From positions 5,580,001 to 5,644,000 of the forward strand of contig CM082585.2 of the NCBI GenBank assembly GCA_040954595.2: DNA of 64,000 bases, in the 5' to 3' direction. This document shows, piece after piece, positions 12,508-26,572 of this stretch (position 1 is its first letter; each line of letters opens with the position of its first letter). The position numbers were made by a program, and so were the translations under genes. Source of the stretch: Balanoglossus misakiensis. Taxonomy: Eukaryota; Hemichordata. Under the pieces are notes generated by a model. That model worked only from the letters and a program-made list of their open reading frames with translations. It did no database searches and was not told the origin of the DNA.

Positions 12508-15500
12508 GCTGCTGAGCGATTAATACACACACATGTGGATGTGCACGCACTTCAGTACTGTATTTTTTTTTTCAATCATTATGCAAATCAGATCAGATAT
12601 GATTGAATATGCAAATTATATGATATATAGGCAAATGAGCAGATTTGTTCTGGTCATTTGTGTTTGTTTGTTCTGAGATAGAGAACTATTGATTTGCTGT
12701 CATCTGTCTTTACAGATGTCAAACCTACTGCACACAGTTCCGGGTCCAGAATATTGTTTCCTTGAAGGTGTTGAGTTTATAGTGGAATAAGCTTCAGGAT
12801 CTGACTTCCAGACCTTTCAACTCCGACCTTTGGTGAGAGAAGTCTTCTTGAAATAAAAGAAGTTCATAAAAATTACTAATTTAGGTTTGTTCCATAGATT
12901 GGACCTGCTCACTTGGAAATAGGGATGAGCAGATAGCATCAATTAACACATTCATAGACTTTTCCCAATCCCCTAGTTCTGCATTCCAGAACACTGTGTA
13001 TTTGTAACTGATAACTGGCTTATTAACTGTACACAATACATTTCCCATTTTGTTGCCAATTGATAATTAATTATTGTAAAATCCACATTTTACCCAGCAT
13101 GATGTATTTATGTAAAACATGTAAAAAATTGATGATCTCATTAAAACTGTAACTTATGGGAAAAAAGTGATGCAAATTAAACATTGCACTTATTGTTGAG
13201 ACAAAAAAAACTATTAATATATTCCAGGTTGCATTGTGGGGGTTAATTATTATTTTCTTTTTTGACATATGAATAGATGGTTATCTCTCCTTAGTCCTGA
13301 GTATTTTAACACATTCCGGATTACATTGTGTTGAACTGAATGCAACAATTAAGTCCTTGTGGGAACTTTCACAAGTCAATTAACAATGTAAAATTCAACC
13401 AGAAATTATGTAATCAGAAGATTGTATGGTGTCCTCCTATGATCTATGCATTTTTTGGTCATGTTCCGACATGAACTAAAATAAACACCACTGTGGTTAT
13501 TATAGATGACTGATTAATTCATAATGTACACACCAAGTACAATCCACCACCGCCAACAGGTCATTTCAGGTCAAGTAGAGTTCAAGCTTCCCCCTTTTTC
13601 AAAAGAACAGAAAACTTCTCAGTCATATGCAGCCTCTGAGTTGACCATTTTACCAACCTACTGACATAATATTCTATCGACTTCCTGTGTATAATTGTGT
13701 AAGGAAGTCTTTTTGTGTATGTGAAAGTGCCATGGTTTCACTAATATTCTGACATACATGAATTCACCCCTGATAAAAAAAAAAAAAAATTCAGTGTTTT
13801 GGTCATGTGTGTTAATATTGGCTTCTTGTTCTTTTTCAAAAAGTATGTTGAAACAATCAAAAATTGGCTTGTTTCCAAAACAGCTCACATGGTAGTGTAT
13901 ATAGGTATGTGTATTTAACAGGTATAACAGGTTGTGATATACTTTTTCCTATGAATCAATGACTAAGACCTTAATTGATGTCATTTTTCCATTTAATTAT
14001 CTGTAGTTTCATTTAGTTTGTAAATTTAGAGAGAGAACAGGGAAGTGAAAGGAGGGCGTAATGTCAGCAAACTGAAAGAAGGAACTAAAAAGTTCTGAAT
14101 TGAAAACAATGTCAAGCTTTTACATGTAAATTAATTGGGCTGGTTACTTCCTGGTAGCAACATCAGTATGCTTATATAACAAATACCTGGTTTATTGGAG
14201 AAATGCACCTTATATACATGTAACCTTGAATTATCTGGTCACCATAGACATTGCAGGGTGTTAGATGTGTGACTGTCAGTCTATAGGTATGCCAAGTGTT
14301 TGGGATAATCATTAATGTGTGCATTTGACAAAGTTCTGCAATTCGGCAATATATCTACAAATAATACTCGACCCAAAATAAATTATTTCATAGTGGGGAA
14401 TGCTAAGTGGAGTTTTATAGCCAGTGTGACTAATAGGCATATTAAATGGCAATTTTAGATAAGTAATATTCAATAAATAAATTTGTCTAATGGAGATACA
14501 GAGAAAATAGAATGAAAGTCAATTAATAATCATGGATAATTTTAATCGTAATATGATAAAGTGTTAGACAATATTGGCTAGCTGTGTCCCAGAAGTTAAT
14601 TAACTATTTTGCATATTTAATTATTTTAATCAGACAAGATTAACTCTAAAAAAATAGCAGGGCTCACTGTGAATTTAATGTTGGTTGTTATAATATATCA
14701 GATAAGATTTTGTGGGCCGTGACTTGCATAATTAAGTTATTTGCATAATTGAACAGAACGTCTCCTTGTGGATTTAATTTTTTTGATAGATCAGCAACCA
14801 ATAGTAATAAGGCATGCAACGTTACTCTACTGATTGTCACTTATATAAATAATTGTCAAACTTGCAAAGCATAAATACAAAGGAAAACCAACTATTAAAC
14901 ATTGATATAGTTTGATGCATGAATTACCATTCTCAGATTAATACTCGCATACAGTCAGTTCACATCTGGTACTCTACAGATCTTTTGTGAAAGAGATACT
15001 GATCGTGCATGCGGTATTTCACAGACTGTCACCAGAAAGACCATAATTTGCACTTGATGTAACAAGATTATTCAAACACCTCACCACAAATCTGATAGTT
15101 CCTGCAGCAAGGGCAAACTGAGTCACGTGACATCATGTCAATTAAGTGAATTGGTATTTATCAGTCAAAAAAGACCCAATACACGGTTGCCATGGGTACA
15201 GATCATGTAATAATTTACAAAATGGGGAAGCAATTTGGTTTGAATTAAGTGTCACATAAACAGCAATATGGCATTTTTGCGTGGGAGCCTTCCCTAAAAC
15301 CACCAATGTAAGTTTTGTAGAAATGTTTTTACACAAATTTTACTCAAGTGCACAGTAAATATGAAATTTTAATACCGCAAAGGTCCATCAAGAACGGTGG
15401 GAATTGAATTTTCTGTAAAAAGTGATAATTCATGGATCTTAAGAATGCACAGCATGAAATTGCAATTTTTATATAATGTGTATGGCTGAATGGTTTCACG

Positions 15501-17430
15501 AAATGTGAGAACAAAAATGATATTTAAACATAAATATTTACATTTCTGAATAAAAATGACAGACTGATATCATCAAAAACTGGAAAAGGGGGAACCCAGG
15601 TTTTAAAAAGAAATAAAGATTTGAGACAGCATATATTTTATGTAACTATTAATTTTGTCAAATCTTTATGTTTTAATACCTTAGTATCTCTACAAGGTCA
15701 TTTGAAGAGGTGATAAAATGCCATTGGCATTCAATGTCGTTTGAAGTTCAAAGGTTGTCAGGTGTAAACTCTCCAACAATCAGCAGATCCCACATTGTCG
15801 ACTGAAATTCCTGTCACACACAAAACAGAGGCAATTAGAGCAGGCTTTAATTGCATTGACATTTATGAGTGCTTGTAACATGTCAGTATTTCTTTCCGTT
15901 TTATTTTGTCGTGTGGACAATTGACTTTTATCTACATTTTTGAAAAAAAACAGGAAATAAGCGTTTCAGTTTTACTTTTGTTGCTGTGGCAGAGGATGCA
16001 GCCTATGAATTTTTAAAGCAACATTTTGTGTATTCTGAGCGATATTTGGTTTCCCTTGACATGTCATTGAGCAAAGGGCTGTTGTATGTAAATGAGCGTG
16101 AAATTAGCATGCACCCGGGGTCAGTGCAGAAGGTCACAACTCAATGCCTCCTCTCAACAGAAAATTCTGCAGAAAACTGTGATTGATCAGACTAAAATAA
16201 ATTTACCACAGATTTAATAAAAACTAATTCTTTGAAATAATCTCAACTTTAATACCCATTAATATTGTTGAATTAGAATAATGGAGAAAATTGTCCTCGC
16301 CAATATCGAGTCAACCAGTGAGTTTATTACATTTATTTATGTGGCAAACAAATTGGTACCGGCAAATATATTACAGAAATCATAACAAAATTCATAAAAA
16401 TGTCTTTTAAAATAAAATAACCTTTTGTATCCTTTTACCTGTATATTGACCTTGATTTTGACATTAGACTTTGGGTCAAAGGTCAAAGTCACTACTTCAG
16501 AAAAAAATAGATGTATATCGTAGTTTTTAATGGTGTTTCAATACACTTCACATCCTGTCTACAATTTTTACAATTTTTTTTTTATCTATTTTTTCTTCAG
16601 TCTCTACATGTGACTAATTTGGAGTGCTGCCTATTGATTAAATCGTTATATACCCTAGACATGTTAGCGAGACAGTTGCAACTTATTATAAAACGATGAA
16701 AATGCGAAAGAAGTCTACAAAGTTCTAAAATATTGTGGGAATATTGCTGAGTCAGCACTTTTCTTGCTCTCCTCATGCTGAAGTTTTCCTATGTTGAAAA
16801 CATCTGAACGGGCTCTATCAACAAATTAAGCACGTTGACATAGGGTTTTCTTTATATCATTTAATAAAGCTCCTCTTCGGGGACCTTCTGTGTAAATTTC
16901 AAGGAAATGCAAATATTGCAACAGTGTTTTCTCAAAATTCTAAAGGAACCATGCACTGCATCTAATATCTGGTCCCCAACAACTCTGTAGGCTCATCATG
17001 TTGTTCCATAGACAACTGTCAAAGCTCTCTTTTTCGTGTAAAGAAAAGTAGGGGTGGACTTAAAATAAGAACATTTTTAAAACGCCTTATATCATTTCCC
17101 CCCATTTATAATGAACATCCATCTCCAGGTGTTCAACCTCCAAAACTTTTTCTGCGAGCTTCGCTTTGGAATCCAGGGCAGACAGCGTGACGTCACTAAG
17201 TCAATAATTATTCACACCCCCCTCTAAGGTGCAATCGACAATGTGATCGCATGACAGCTACGCGAGAGAAAATAGTGCCGTCAGTTTCGCACCAACAAAC
17301 CCCTCTGCACGCCTTGCAGAATGTCGTAAACCTCATTAAATGGGAAAATATTTTTAAAATATACATCTCGCTGACCCCCGAAGGCACAAAATTGCGCACA
17401 GTTTAGCAATTGAGCAGGAAGTCGCGGCGG

Positions 17431-17440
17431 TTATATATTT
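17431..17440 (+). promoter_or_regulatory. candidate TATA element of profilin
   Basis: TTATATATTT lies 134 bp upstream of the profilin ATG in DNA that is more CG-rich than its surroundings. The position would allow a 5'UTR of about 100 nt. No transcript start is known from the sequence. Confidence 0.35.
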
Positions 17441-17573
17441 AGAAACGGTTTTGCAGTATTGTCCACGTGACAAATGGTACTGTGAGACACTTCCTGCCAA
17501 AGTAAGTGTGTGATCGGCGTGTCTTCCGCGAAGGAACTACGACATTTTTGCGAGGAATTGAACAAGCAACAAC

Positions 17574-20500
17574 ATGAGTTGGCAAGGTTACATCGACCAG
17601 TCGCTAATGGGCACAGGGAAAATAGCCAAAGCGGCTATCCATGGACACGATGGGAATGTATGGGCGAAAAGTGCAGGCTTCGATGTAAGTAACACACCCC
17701 ACATACAATCCTTCAGACTTTACACGCCGGCATTTCCGAACTTCACGGGTCACTCTCGGTCAGATTTGTCGTGTCATGATACGGTCCGGGTGTAATATGA
17801 TTGTACGCGAACTATTCTGCGATCCTTCGAGTGCATATGTGCGAAAAGCAGGCCGTTTCTTGTCAAACTTCCCGAATTCATGGCGGACTGTGTATGTGTG
17901 GCGTTGATGTCGAGAGGGGAGTGGTGTCCATGGCCGACAGAATTCATACATTTTTTCCAATATGGCGGATGTGCAGACGGTATCCTCAACTTTGATGTAA
18001 TGTTGAGATTTACATCGAGCACTAAACAAGATTACCATTGCCCACTGTACACCGTTACCCGCCAGTATACGACTCTCCCGATCATATTGTAATTAACGGT
18101 ATTAGTGGTGTTAACTGATTTTCATTGTTTCCTAATCTTTCTATACTTTTTTGAATAGGGCTTCCCTGTCGCTATACACCGCTACAGTGAAGGTTCGAGA
18201 GAAACAAAACTGGGTGGGTCCCCGGGGCGTCCGTGCACTTCCTCCCTGTGTTTAAGTGCTAATTTTTCACTCCAGTACCCCCCAGGTGTCATAATGCCGA
18301 ATTCGAGAATAGTTACTGGCAATTGTAGACTATTCTGTCGACTGTATTTTAATTTCTGTCGCCTGCAAGACCTCGGCAGCCGGCCTTTGCTAGCCGTCGA
18401 CTGAGTGACTCTATGGCCTTGAAGGTTGGAAACGATCCGGTTCAATTTATCGAAGAACGTTTCCCTGCTTCTGACTTGTTTTTCCACTCCATTGCGGTTC
18501 ACTTTTAATTATGTTTTGACAGATTTTGAATGGGACCTAAAGAATAATTGACTGCATGTTTGATTGTTTTCAAAATCAAACGTCATACACCATTCATAAT
18601 TTATGATGTTCTCATTTGATAAATACCTTGGCCGCATGCAGGAAGTAGGCATTTTTATCACAAAAAAATGAAGTCACTTCTCCCAAAAGAAATGTCACTC
18701 ATTAAGTCGTGATAGTATGAACTATTTTTGGTTTCCTTGTTACACTTACAGTGGGGCTTGTTCAATAAATTACTGACAGAAAGTAATGAGGGGAAGTAGC
18801 TATCTCGCTAGTCATGTGACATATGACATATATAAAACAAGGTCTGTGTGTTTGTGTGCTGGTCGGAAAACAAAGGTGTGTCTCATTTGAATTTTGTTGT
18901 CTGCCTGTGTGTGACACTGTACCCCTACGTCTCTGTATAAGGTAGTCGAATGGAAAGGTAATGCCCATGGCCTATTCACGTCATTTGCTGTGCTTTGTTG
19001 TTCAGGCTTAGTCACACAAATGAGACAGCACTCTCTTCCTGTTTGGATGAATCACTGGTTAATCCCAAAATATTGAATTCGCTTTGGTTCACTATATTTG
19101 CCCTCCAGCTATACTTGCTTTCAGTGCGAGGACCTGTAAGATAGGCAATTCCACATTGTGCTCTTGATGTCATTTTTGAATGACTGCAACTTTGACATTT
19201 TCATGTCTTTGCACAGGTGATTTTAAATTTAATCTGTCCTATTGCATTTATCCAAGGCCGAAACAAGTCTTACTGCTTTATCAATAAATCATCATTGACT
19301 TCAAGGAGATAATTAGTTTTATTAACATTTTTTTTGTACAGATCTCAATGTGAAGCTGTTTTCTTTGTCAACTGAATTATTGCAGTGATAACTGGTGTAT
19401 ACTTTTGTGTGGAAACCAATTAACAGTCTTATTGGATTCATTTTGTCTGCCCTCTTCAGACATGCTGAGGCTATCAAGAGGTCAACCATGTGTCTTGTCT
19501 GGATCACAGTGCCGTACAATCTCACTGACTTCAAATAAAATCAGTTTATTACTGTGGATAACAGGCAAAAGGAAAATAACCAAATTGGAAATCTGGTTTG
19601 CTCTGTTGTGTGATTAAAAAAATATCTCGATGACTTGTGATAATTTGACAGATTAATTTGATATTGTTTCTCACATACTCTCATTGCTTTCGCAAGAAGA
19701 GCTGTAAATGGGGTGACAATGTACTATGAAGGGCCTAAATTTCACTGGGGAAAAAGCAATATACTTCTCTGTGCACGTTCATTGAAAAGTCGATGTACAT
19801 GTTAGAGATATCACTCTGCAACAATTGTAGGATGATGGCCAAGTGTCATTGACTTCTGAACTCTGTCAGTGGTGTTAATTGTTTCCCCCAACCATTCCGG
19901 CCTCTGTATCTGGCACCTGCCACCATTGTGTTTGCCTGCTCACAAGAAATAGAGGTGACTCAAAGGTTGGGAGGAAAAGTAGTCTTCTGTAATATCAAAT
20001 GTTGTATCACAACTTAATTTTTTAAAACCAAATTTTGGTGATGGAGTTCGCAGGCATACATTGGCTGCTAGCCATGTACGAATGACATGGTTAGATATTA
20101 CCTCATAGTGAAACCACCTGACCATAAGGAGGTATATAAAAAGCTGTATAAAAGGGACGCACTTAGGTGATTTCACACCCAATAACCTTGGGGTGAATAA
20201 CCTGTAAACAACTGGGGGGAAAACATTTGTAGCGTGGATGTCACTCTAACAGGAAGCAAAGATCTGATTTTAAGGAATATGGCATATCTGGCATAGCAAA
20301 ACTATTTGACCAGTTAAAAAATCACCAATCATAAGTGGTTTTCATTGATCGCAGCTTGTTTAGAAAATGTCGTGGGTCACCATGGTGAATGGGTCACGCT
20401 GACAATGGGTTGAGGTCACACAGGTCATGTATACAATTGCAGGGTCCAACGTCTGCTAGCATTCTCTGTTGTAAATGGGGTTACTCTGGATTAAGTGTTT

Positions 20501-21612
20501 GTGTAATTCAGAATCTGTCATGACTTCTGATTTTTTTTTTCCAAGCCCAAACGTGCTCGCTGGCATTTTGCGTTCAAATTTTATGCGAGGAATGACTCTC
20601 GCAGATATGTGATATAACTGGCATACCATTGAAATCCATCGTTATTTTTTTTTTCACCAGTTTTTGTGAAGTGCTTACACTTGCTAAAATTTGCACTGAC
20701 TGCATTGAAATTCAGACTTGTACTTCTTTTTATTGACCACAGGTTAGTGCGGCGGAAGTAAAAAAAGTAGTCGAAGGTTTCAAAGACCCATCAGTTCTCG
20801 CAGCTAGTGGCATACATCTTAATTCAGTGAAATACCAATTTCTCAGGTGCTTGGAAGATAAAGAAATATATGGCAAGAAAGGTAGCGACGATGGATGCTG
20901 TATTATAAAGACACCTAAAAGTAAGTGTAGTTTTTTTTTTTTACACATGCAGAACCACACTGTGTGTGAACTTGTCTGTTAAGCCAGAGCCAAGATGGCA
21001 TCTGAAAATTCTAATACTTATAATCAGAGAGGAAGACCATGATTAGATAGAAATGCTACGTCATAAGCAGAATCCAGCAGCAGATTAAGTACATGCTATC
21101 GTGTAATTATAAGTTTGTGTATAGCATACCACTGGTCAGGAGAAGGGGGTATCTCCATTCATGACATAAGATAGCTGGAAATCAGATATGGATGTCTGTT
21201 TACATGATACTTGGCACACATCTCTTTTCATCCATGATGTAGTAGACCTCTCAGTCACATAGTACGAAGATATTACACACATGTTTAACCTTGTCACCCC
21301 TATTTCCCTGTGTAAAGGTCCATCACAGCTGTTGAGAACAATAGAGTTGGACAAAACCACGGTGCTGAAAGGGTTGATTAACAGCTAAAATGACAAATGC
21401 GGTTTTAGACATCCCAAGTGACCAATGAGTGGATTATTTTAACAGACATGTTCAGTTGTATCCTGCAAAACAAAACCTTATTTATTTTTGTTTTCTTCTT
21501 TTTTCTTTACACAGCTCTAATCATCGGCGTTTACTGCTCTGGAATGCAAGCTGGTGATGCAAATAAGGTATGCGGCGCCCTCGGCGACTACCTCGCAGAA
21601 AATGGCTTCTAG
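17574..21612 (+). CDS. PFN: Profilin
   Basis: A cytosolic G-actin-binding protein that promotes nucleotide exchange on actin and feeds monomers to formins and Ena/VASP through poly-proline binding. Exons: 17574-17684, 20743-20920, 21515-21612; 387 nt give 128 residues. This is the usual length for invertebrate profilins and shorter than the 140 of vertebrate PFN1. The N-terminus [11 protein letters not shown] with W3, plus W30 and the C-terminal helix with Y122 ([11 protein letters not shown]), supplies the aromatic residues expected at the poly-Pro site. GCCIIKTPK then [19 protein letters not shown] is the canonical C-terminal strand-helix. Phases are 0 and 1. The start follows AACAACATGA and matches the family start exactly. 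AATAAA at 21741-21746 is a likely polyadenylation signal. The gene is convergent with NCK. Confidence 0.96.
21285..21377. mobile_element. about 90-bp TTAA-type MITE, copy 3 (profilin intron 2)
   Basis: Ends TTAACCTTGTCACCCC and GTGCTGAAAGGGTTGA, with TTCCCTGTGTAAAGGTCCA and AATAGAGTTGGACAAAACCA inside. Its core is in the reverse orientation relative to the 2515 copy. It is more diverged than the others. Confidence 0.65.
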
Positions 21613-21740
21613 ATGCGGACGTTTTGGCATGAACTCCTCAAAATCAAAAGCATGTGGTCGTTGAGTTGAATCTCCCAATGCAGCAAACATCTGGTGGGAG
21701 TTTTACACGCCTATGTCACACCCAGGCAAAAAGCTGTTGT

Positions 21741-21746
21741 AATAAA
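21741..21746 (+). promoter_or_regulatory. profilin polyadenylation signal
   Basis: An exact AATAAA 129 bp after the profilin stop, followed by T-rich DNA. The call rests on position. Confidence 0.5.
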
Positions 21747-24700
21747 TTTAATATTTGCAAAAATAATTAAACAGGGGAAAATTGTGAATTCTTTGCCAGG
21801 AAAGAGTTGTCTCGCACCATTATGTTTTAACAGTTAATGCCTTGTAATTTCCGAGGGGGGGGGGGGGGGGGGTTAGGAATTTATATTCCTATTGCTTGAA
21901 AAAAAAATCAGGATAACATTGTGCCATGAGTAGTGGGGAAATGTAGGACCCTGCCAATCCCCCTGTACAGTGTTGCAACCCCATTAATCTCGATCATGTG
22001 GATTGTACCACTGTACAGGAAATGGGGGTGGCATGTTTTAGAAGCACGCACCAGCTGACTCAGAATGACCAAAAATACTGAAATCCATAAGTGGAAATGA
22101 CCAAGTATTGCTACAAAACAGATGGCTGAACCTCCTTCAGAATTGTACAATGTTATCTTGAAGGGGGGAGGGTGTTTTTGACAGATTTATGAAGCTTTTT
22201 TTCAGTTTGCAAAAAAGTAGCCTTTTATTTTGCCCTATATTTGTAGAACCTAATAAGAGTTTCTTGTAAAACAATGAAATGTTGATTGAATTTCAGATCA
22301 GCTTCACACACAGGCTTTTACGCTAGTGTCGAAATGGTGCAGTAACTTTCTAATGTTTCCTCCCGATCTCCCGATGCTTATGGTGTGATTGTCCATTTCA
22401 TTAATATGCATGCTTGGATACGGGGAGAGGGATAGATTTCTTGCAAGGGTGGGGTTGTAGATTTGCTTGAGATTCGTGTACAGAGAAGGGGAATCATCTC
22501 AAAATCTTATCTGTAGAGTTTTCTGTTGTTTTGTTTCTGTGCAATTGGCCAACTGGTCTGTCCAGCTATGTGACTAAGTGACTCTTGCGATGTAGAACAT
22601 TCCTCATTCTGTTCTTGGGCAGACTTGAAAAGCAGGGGTTGGATCCAACTGAAGAAATCTTTTTTAAAAAATCCACCGACTTCGATGATAGGCTGACCGG
22701 TGCCAATCACAGAGAAATGAAAAACAGAATGCATACAGGGGGTGTCCGTCATATAAGTGAACCATATTAGTCCCCCGGGAAAAGTTTTCATTGAAATATG
22801 CATTTCTTTCATAATACACCTGCTTTCATATATATTTTGTATGATTGCTTACAGAAAAAAAAAGTAGTTACAGAGGGTAGTTCGATGCAAGTGGACATGT
22901 TAGTTGAAACCACTGGCTTGATTTTATACTTGGTTATAAATAAAAAGGTTCAAACATTTAACAGCAGTTGTTCTGCTTGTGGTTGTGACTTCAGTTAAGT
23001 TCCATTATAGTTTAGACCAGTTGAATAGAAAATTGTCTCAAATAAAACAATCAACTTCGGTATTCTATCATTTTGTGCATTATTTATTTCACCCCCACCC
23101 CCTTATCCAAACTGGATGTTTTCTCCAACAACATGCCACAATGTACCAACAGGTTACCCGTACCCCCTGCATATGCGTGACAGAAGGGTAACAGGACTGC
23201 CTATTTGGAAACCCATACTGATTTCTTACAAAGCAAAAAATAGTATCATTCTGACCTGGGATATGCACATTTGTTGGATCAACCTGTTTATTGACATTAA
23301 AACCATACAAAGCAAAAATGCATCATTGTAGCTTAGACCAGTGGAATGCAGATCATGACGATAACCATGTCAGATGACAACAGAATTATCCCCCTGTATT
23401 TATATTACTGTAAAAAAAAATACAACTAATTCCATTTGCAATATTTAACTGTTCCAAACCCAATCCAAATCTCACGACATTGCCCTTTTCTTTGTGGCCA
23501 ACAATTCTTCCGACCTTAAATAGGTTTTGGCTACCAAGGTGGGTGATAAAAATCTCACATGGTCGACACAATTTCAAGATGGCCGATTTTTGCCATGTTT
23601 AAGGAATAGGAGTTCATAAGCTAAAGTAATGATTGGTCATTCTGAAACTTTTTAACAGAAAAAATAACAAAATGTGAAAAAAGTTTAATGAGTTTAATAT
23701 GGTAACTACAAAGACAGACATGTTTGACCTAAGGAAGTCATGAAATACAGTAAATATATTTCTTCTATCTCGTACTACAGTGGGTTGTCGACTTTTCGAC
23801 CAGAATGCAATGTGATTTGACCCCCTAGCGCAAAGTGGAAACCTATTTAAGGCAGCCAGAATTGCTTTGTGTGTGACTGAGAAAGTCATGCAAAGGAGAC
23901 ATGGGGTCATACAGTGATGCAGATATGTTTAGTGAGGGCGCTGTTGACACAACTTTATCAAGTATAAAATGAAACACAAACCATTCGATGAGAAAAAGTT
24001 TATTTTGTAGAAGGTTAGACAATTCATGTAATACCATACTAAAATAAAACTTTAGCCACATGGTGTTATGATTTGTAATGTAATGTCTCTACACTAATTT
24101 TACAAGCAACCAGTGTTTTCACACATCACTGAGACGTGACTGTCTTATTCCATAATTCACATGTTCAAAACTGAACACCAAGAAATCTCTGCAGTTATCA
24201 AGAATAGTGCACCATGGGAGGTTCCCACCTTGTCGGGAAAATGCATTACAAGAATTTTTCGCAAGCATACAGACCAAACTGCTTCTAAGCTTCTTGGTGC
24301 AATTTGTATGTTTTATAAAATAAATTCAGTATATATCAAAGTCAAGGAGATACATACACATTCTGAGCACAATTTAGTGAAAGGACAGAATTTTCCCTCT
24401 AACTTTAATAGCCACGTGATTAAATAAGTCTTAATTTATCTGTGCGGATGGCAATATACAGTAAACCCTTCCCATTGTTTGAATCAATATGGTTGGATCA
24501 TATGCTTTGAAATAAGGTAGAAAGTGTTAGGCTTTCTTTGCGAGGCTTTCCATGGTGCTGGCAAATCTTAACACTACCAGGTAGTGGTACGTCTGTGTGC
24601 TCATGTTTCTTCTCATGAAGGTAGTCAGTGCCACAAGAAATCTGTTATTGCAAGTACATACAATATTTACACATCATGAATTGTCAGTTACATAATATAG

Positions 24701-25351
24701 GGAACATAAAGTACTTTTATGGCCAGGTTGAAATCATGTCGCAAGTGCACATTCAAACCAAAATTATGAATTAGGAGTCTGGACTTTATGAGTGATGGTC
24801 CAACAGGAAAGTAATACTGGACAGTGGGGTGGTAATAAAAAATCTCTCTACTGCAGAATTTATAATTGATGCTTTAGATGTCTCTCTAAGTCTAACCAGG
24901 GTACAGAGATTTTATCTGAGAAACACTAAATGTTGCACAGGATTCCACAAAGCAATTTAAAGTGACTAATGTGAAAGAAAAAATGTGCGTCTGTGACGTG
25001 AACACTGAATGCAAGTCTATGTGACATATTCTGGTGCAGGGTGGTGTCAACCGAGAATTGGTCATTTTGATGGAGTCTGTCAATCATGACAGATTAACCG
25101 AAGACTCATCATTCAGACTGCTTCTGTGAAATTTTGGCAGGAGCTGGCTTAAAATGCACCACTGAAACTTCACTTCGCTTGTACGAATCTGCATTAAGAT
25201 TTGAAAAACAATTGCTAATGTATATGTATGCAGGGGACATTTTATTTGCAAAGTTTAACTTGAAAATACCCTTAACACTGCAGTTTGAATAAAAGTGGTC
25301 AGAAAACTCAGAACACAGAGTGCATTTGATGGATGAAAAAGACTGGTGAAT

Positions 25352-25475
25352 GTGACAAACCAATGAGCTTGCAATAATATACGTGATGAATATTCATGTA
25401 GTGTGACAAACCAATCAGATTTCAGTAATATATTCATGAATATTCATGTAGAGTGGCAAACCAATCAGATTACAT
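25352..25475. repeat. three about 50-bp units, each with a CCAAT box
   Basis: Units starting at 25352, 25403 and 25453 each begin GTGRCAAACCAATSAG. The first two are followed by AATATAC/T..GAATATTCATGTA. Periods are 51 and 50 bp. The motif CCAATCAG recurs at the same place in units 2 and 3 (CCAATGAG in unit 1). The repeat lies 1.1 kb past the NCK stop. Confidence 0.8.
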
Positions 25476-26572
25476 TTAACATGTGCAATGGTCATCAGAG
25501 ATAATATAGCAACATTGATCAATTTGTATAAGCATTCCTAATATAATTGAATAAGTAGCCGACAGGATTAACAAGAAATAGGATTGTGGTCACTTCACAT
25601 CAAAGGTGAAGTCTTCGATACACAGGATAACATAAAGAAGAAATTATTTCAAACTACAAAAAATAAGAAACTTGTGAACATACACATTCAAACAAGTCTT
25701 CAAATGTTATACTTTCCAGTAAGAAAGGACTTTTGTGTTAGGCGTACCACTTGCAGCTCTTTTTTAAAAACAACCGAGATAAACAAATCCAAGAGCATTT
25801 TTCTCAAAAACTCAGGAAACTGTATCATGGAATACATATTGTCCGCATTTTCATGACCAATGAGATACAGCAATTTTATAATGCTCTGTCAACTTAGGCA
25901 AAGTCTAACACAAATGTTTCTAGCACAGTCTTAGTGGACAATACAGATGCAAACCAGTGAAAACGTGTGAAATATCTTTTTGAAAACAAGAACGCTTTTA
26001 CGTAAAGGTTGTTTCTTTAAATGCACCTAGTTCTCCACTGCTGTATGTTAGACTTAATTAAAGAAACTATGCCCTCACACCAACACAAATCCTATTTGTG
26101 ACAAGTGTAAAATACAAGATACGCAATATGCACCTTAAATATTCACTTCTTGTTAAGTTATCCATCCTATACATGTCTACAGTGAGACATTATGGAAAAT
26201 GTTTAGTTGTAGGCTCTGAGCCAATTTTTTTTTTCTTCTGGCAAAGCCCTTTGTTACCGCACTGATGTGAACATCATGAAGAGAAAACCTTCAAACAAAC
26301 TGTCTTTCAGCTTTCAGGGACCTCTCTCCAGGGTTCTATGCCATTGATTATCGATACTGCAATGTTTCACTGTACAAAGATTTAGAAATTTTATCCTACA
26401 ATCGACACGCTCACATGCTCACAAACAGTGCACGGCGATTTCATGCACTGAAGTTGCCAGCCTTGGGTGATCTCTAGAGGGCGCTGTTCATGAGCATGGC
26501 GGTACCATCTTGAGGGGTGTGGCTACCCTTTATAATACGCATTGTGTCTCTGACATTCGTAGTCTCTCAAAT

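Larger units (their letters stand above)
8991..17573. other. intergenic DNA between GTF2F2 and profilin, no gene supported
   Basis: AT-rich DNA with only short ORFs that show no domain, codon bias or splice-linked partners. The first 1-2 kb presumably include the GTF2F2 3'UTR. Contents seen: G-runs near 11000 and 12482, one TTAA-type MITE at 12415-12507, and A/T-rich low-complexity DNA from 12.5 to 16.5 kb. The last few hundred bases (17150-17573) are richer in CG and contain TTATATATTT at 17431-17440, a candidate TATA element for profilin. Confidence 0.55.
21613..26572. other. profilin-NCK convergent intergenic / 3'UTR region
   Basis: No supported coding sequence. It holds the profilin polyadenylation signal (AATAAA, 21741-21746), a G-run of about 18 near 21856, and a three-unit repeat at 25352-25475. 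The NCK 3'UTR probably extends from 26572 to lower coordinates, but I cannot fix its end. ORFs here lack domains. Confidence 0.5.
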
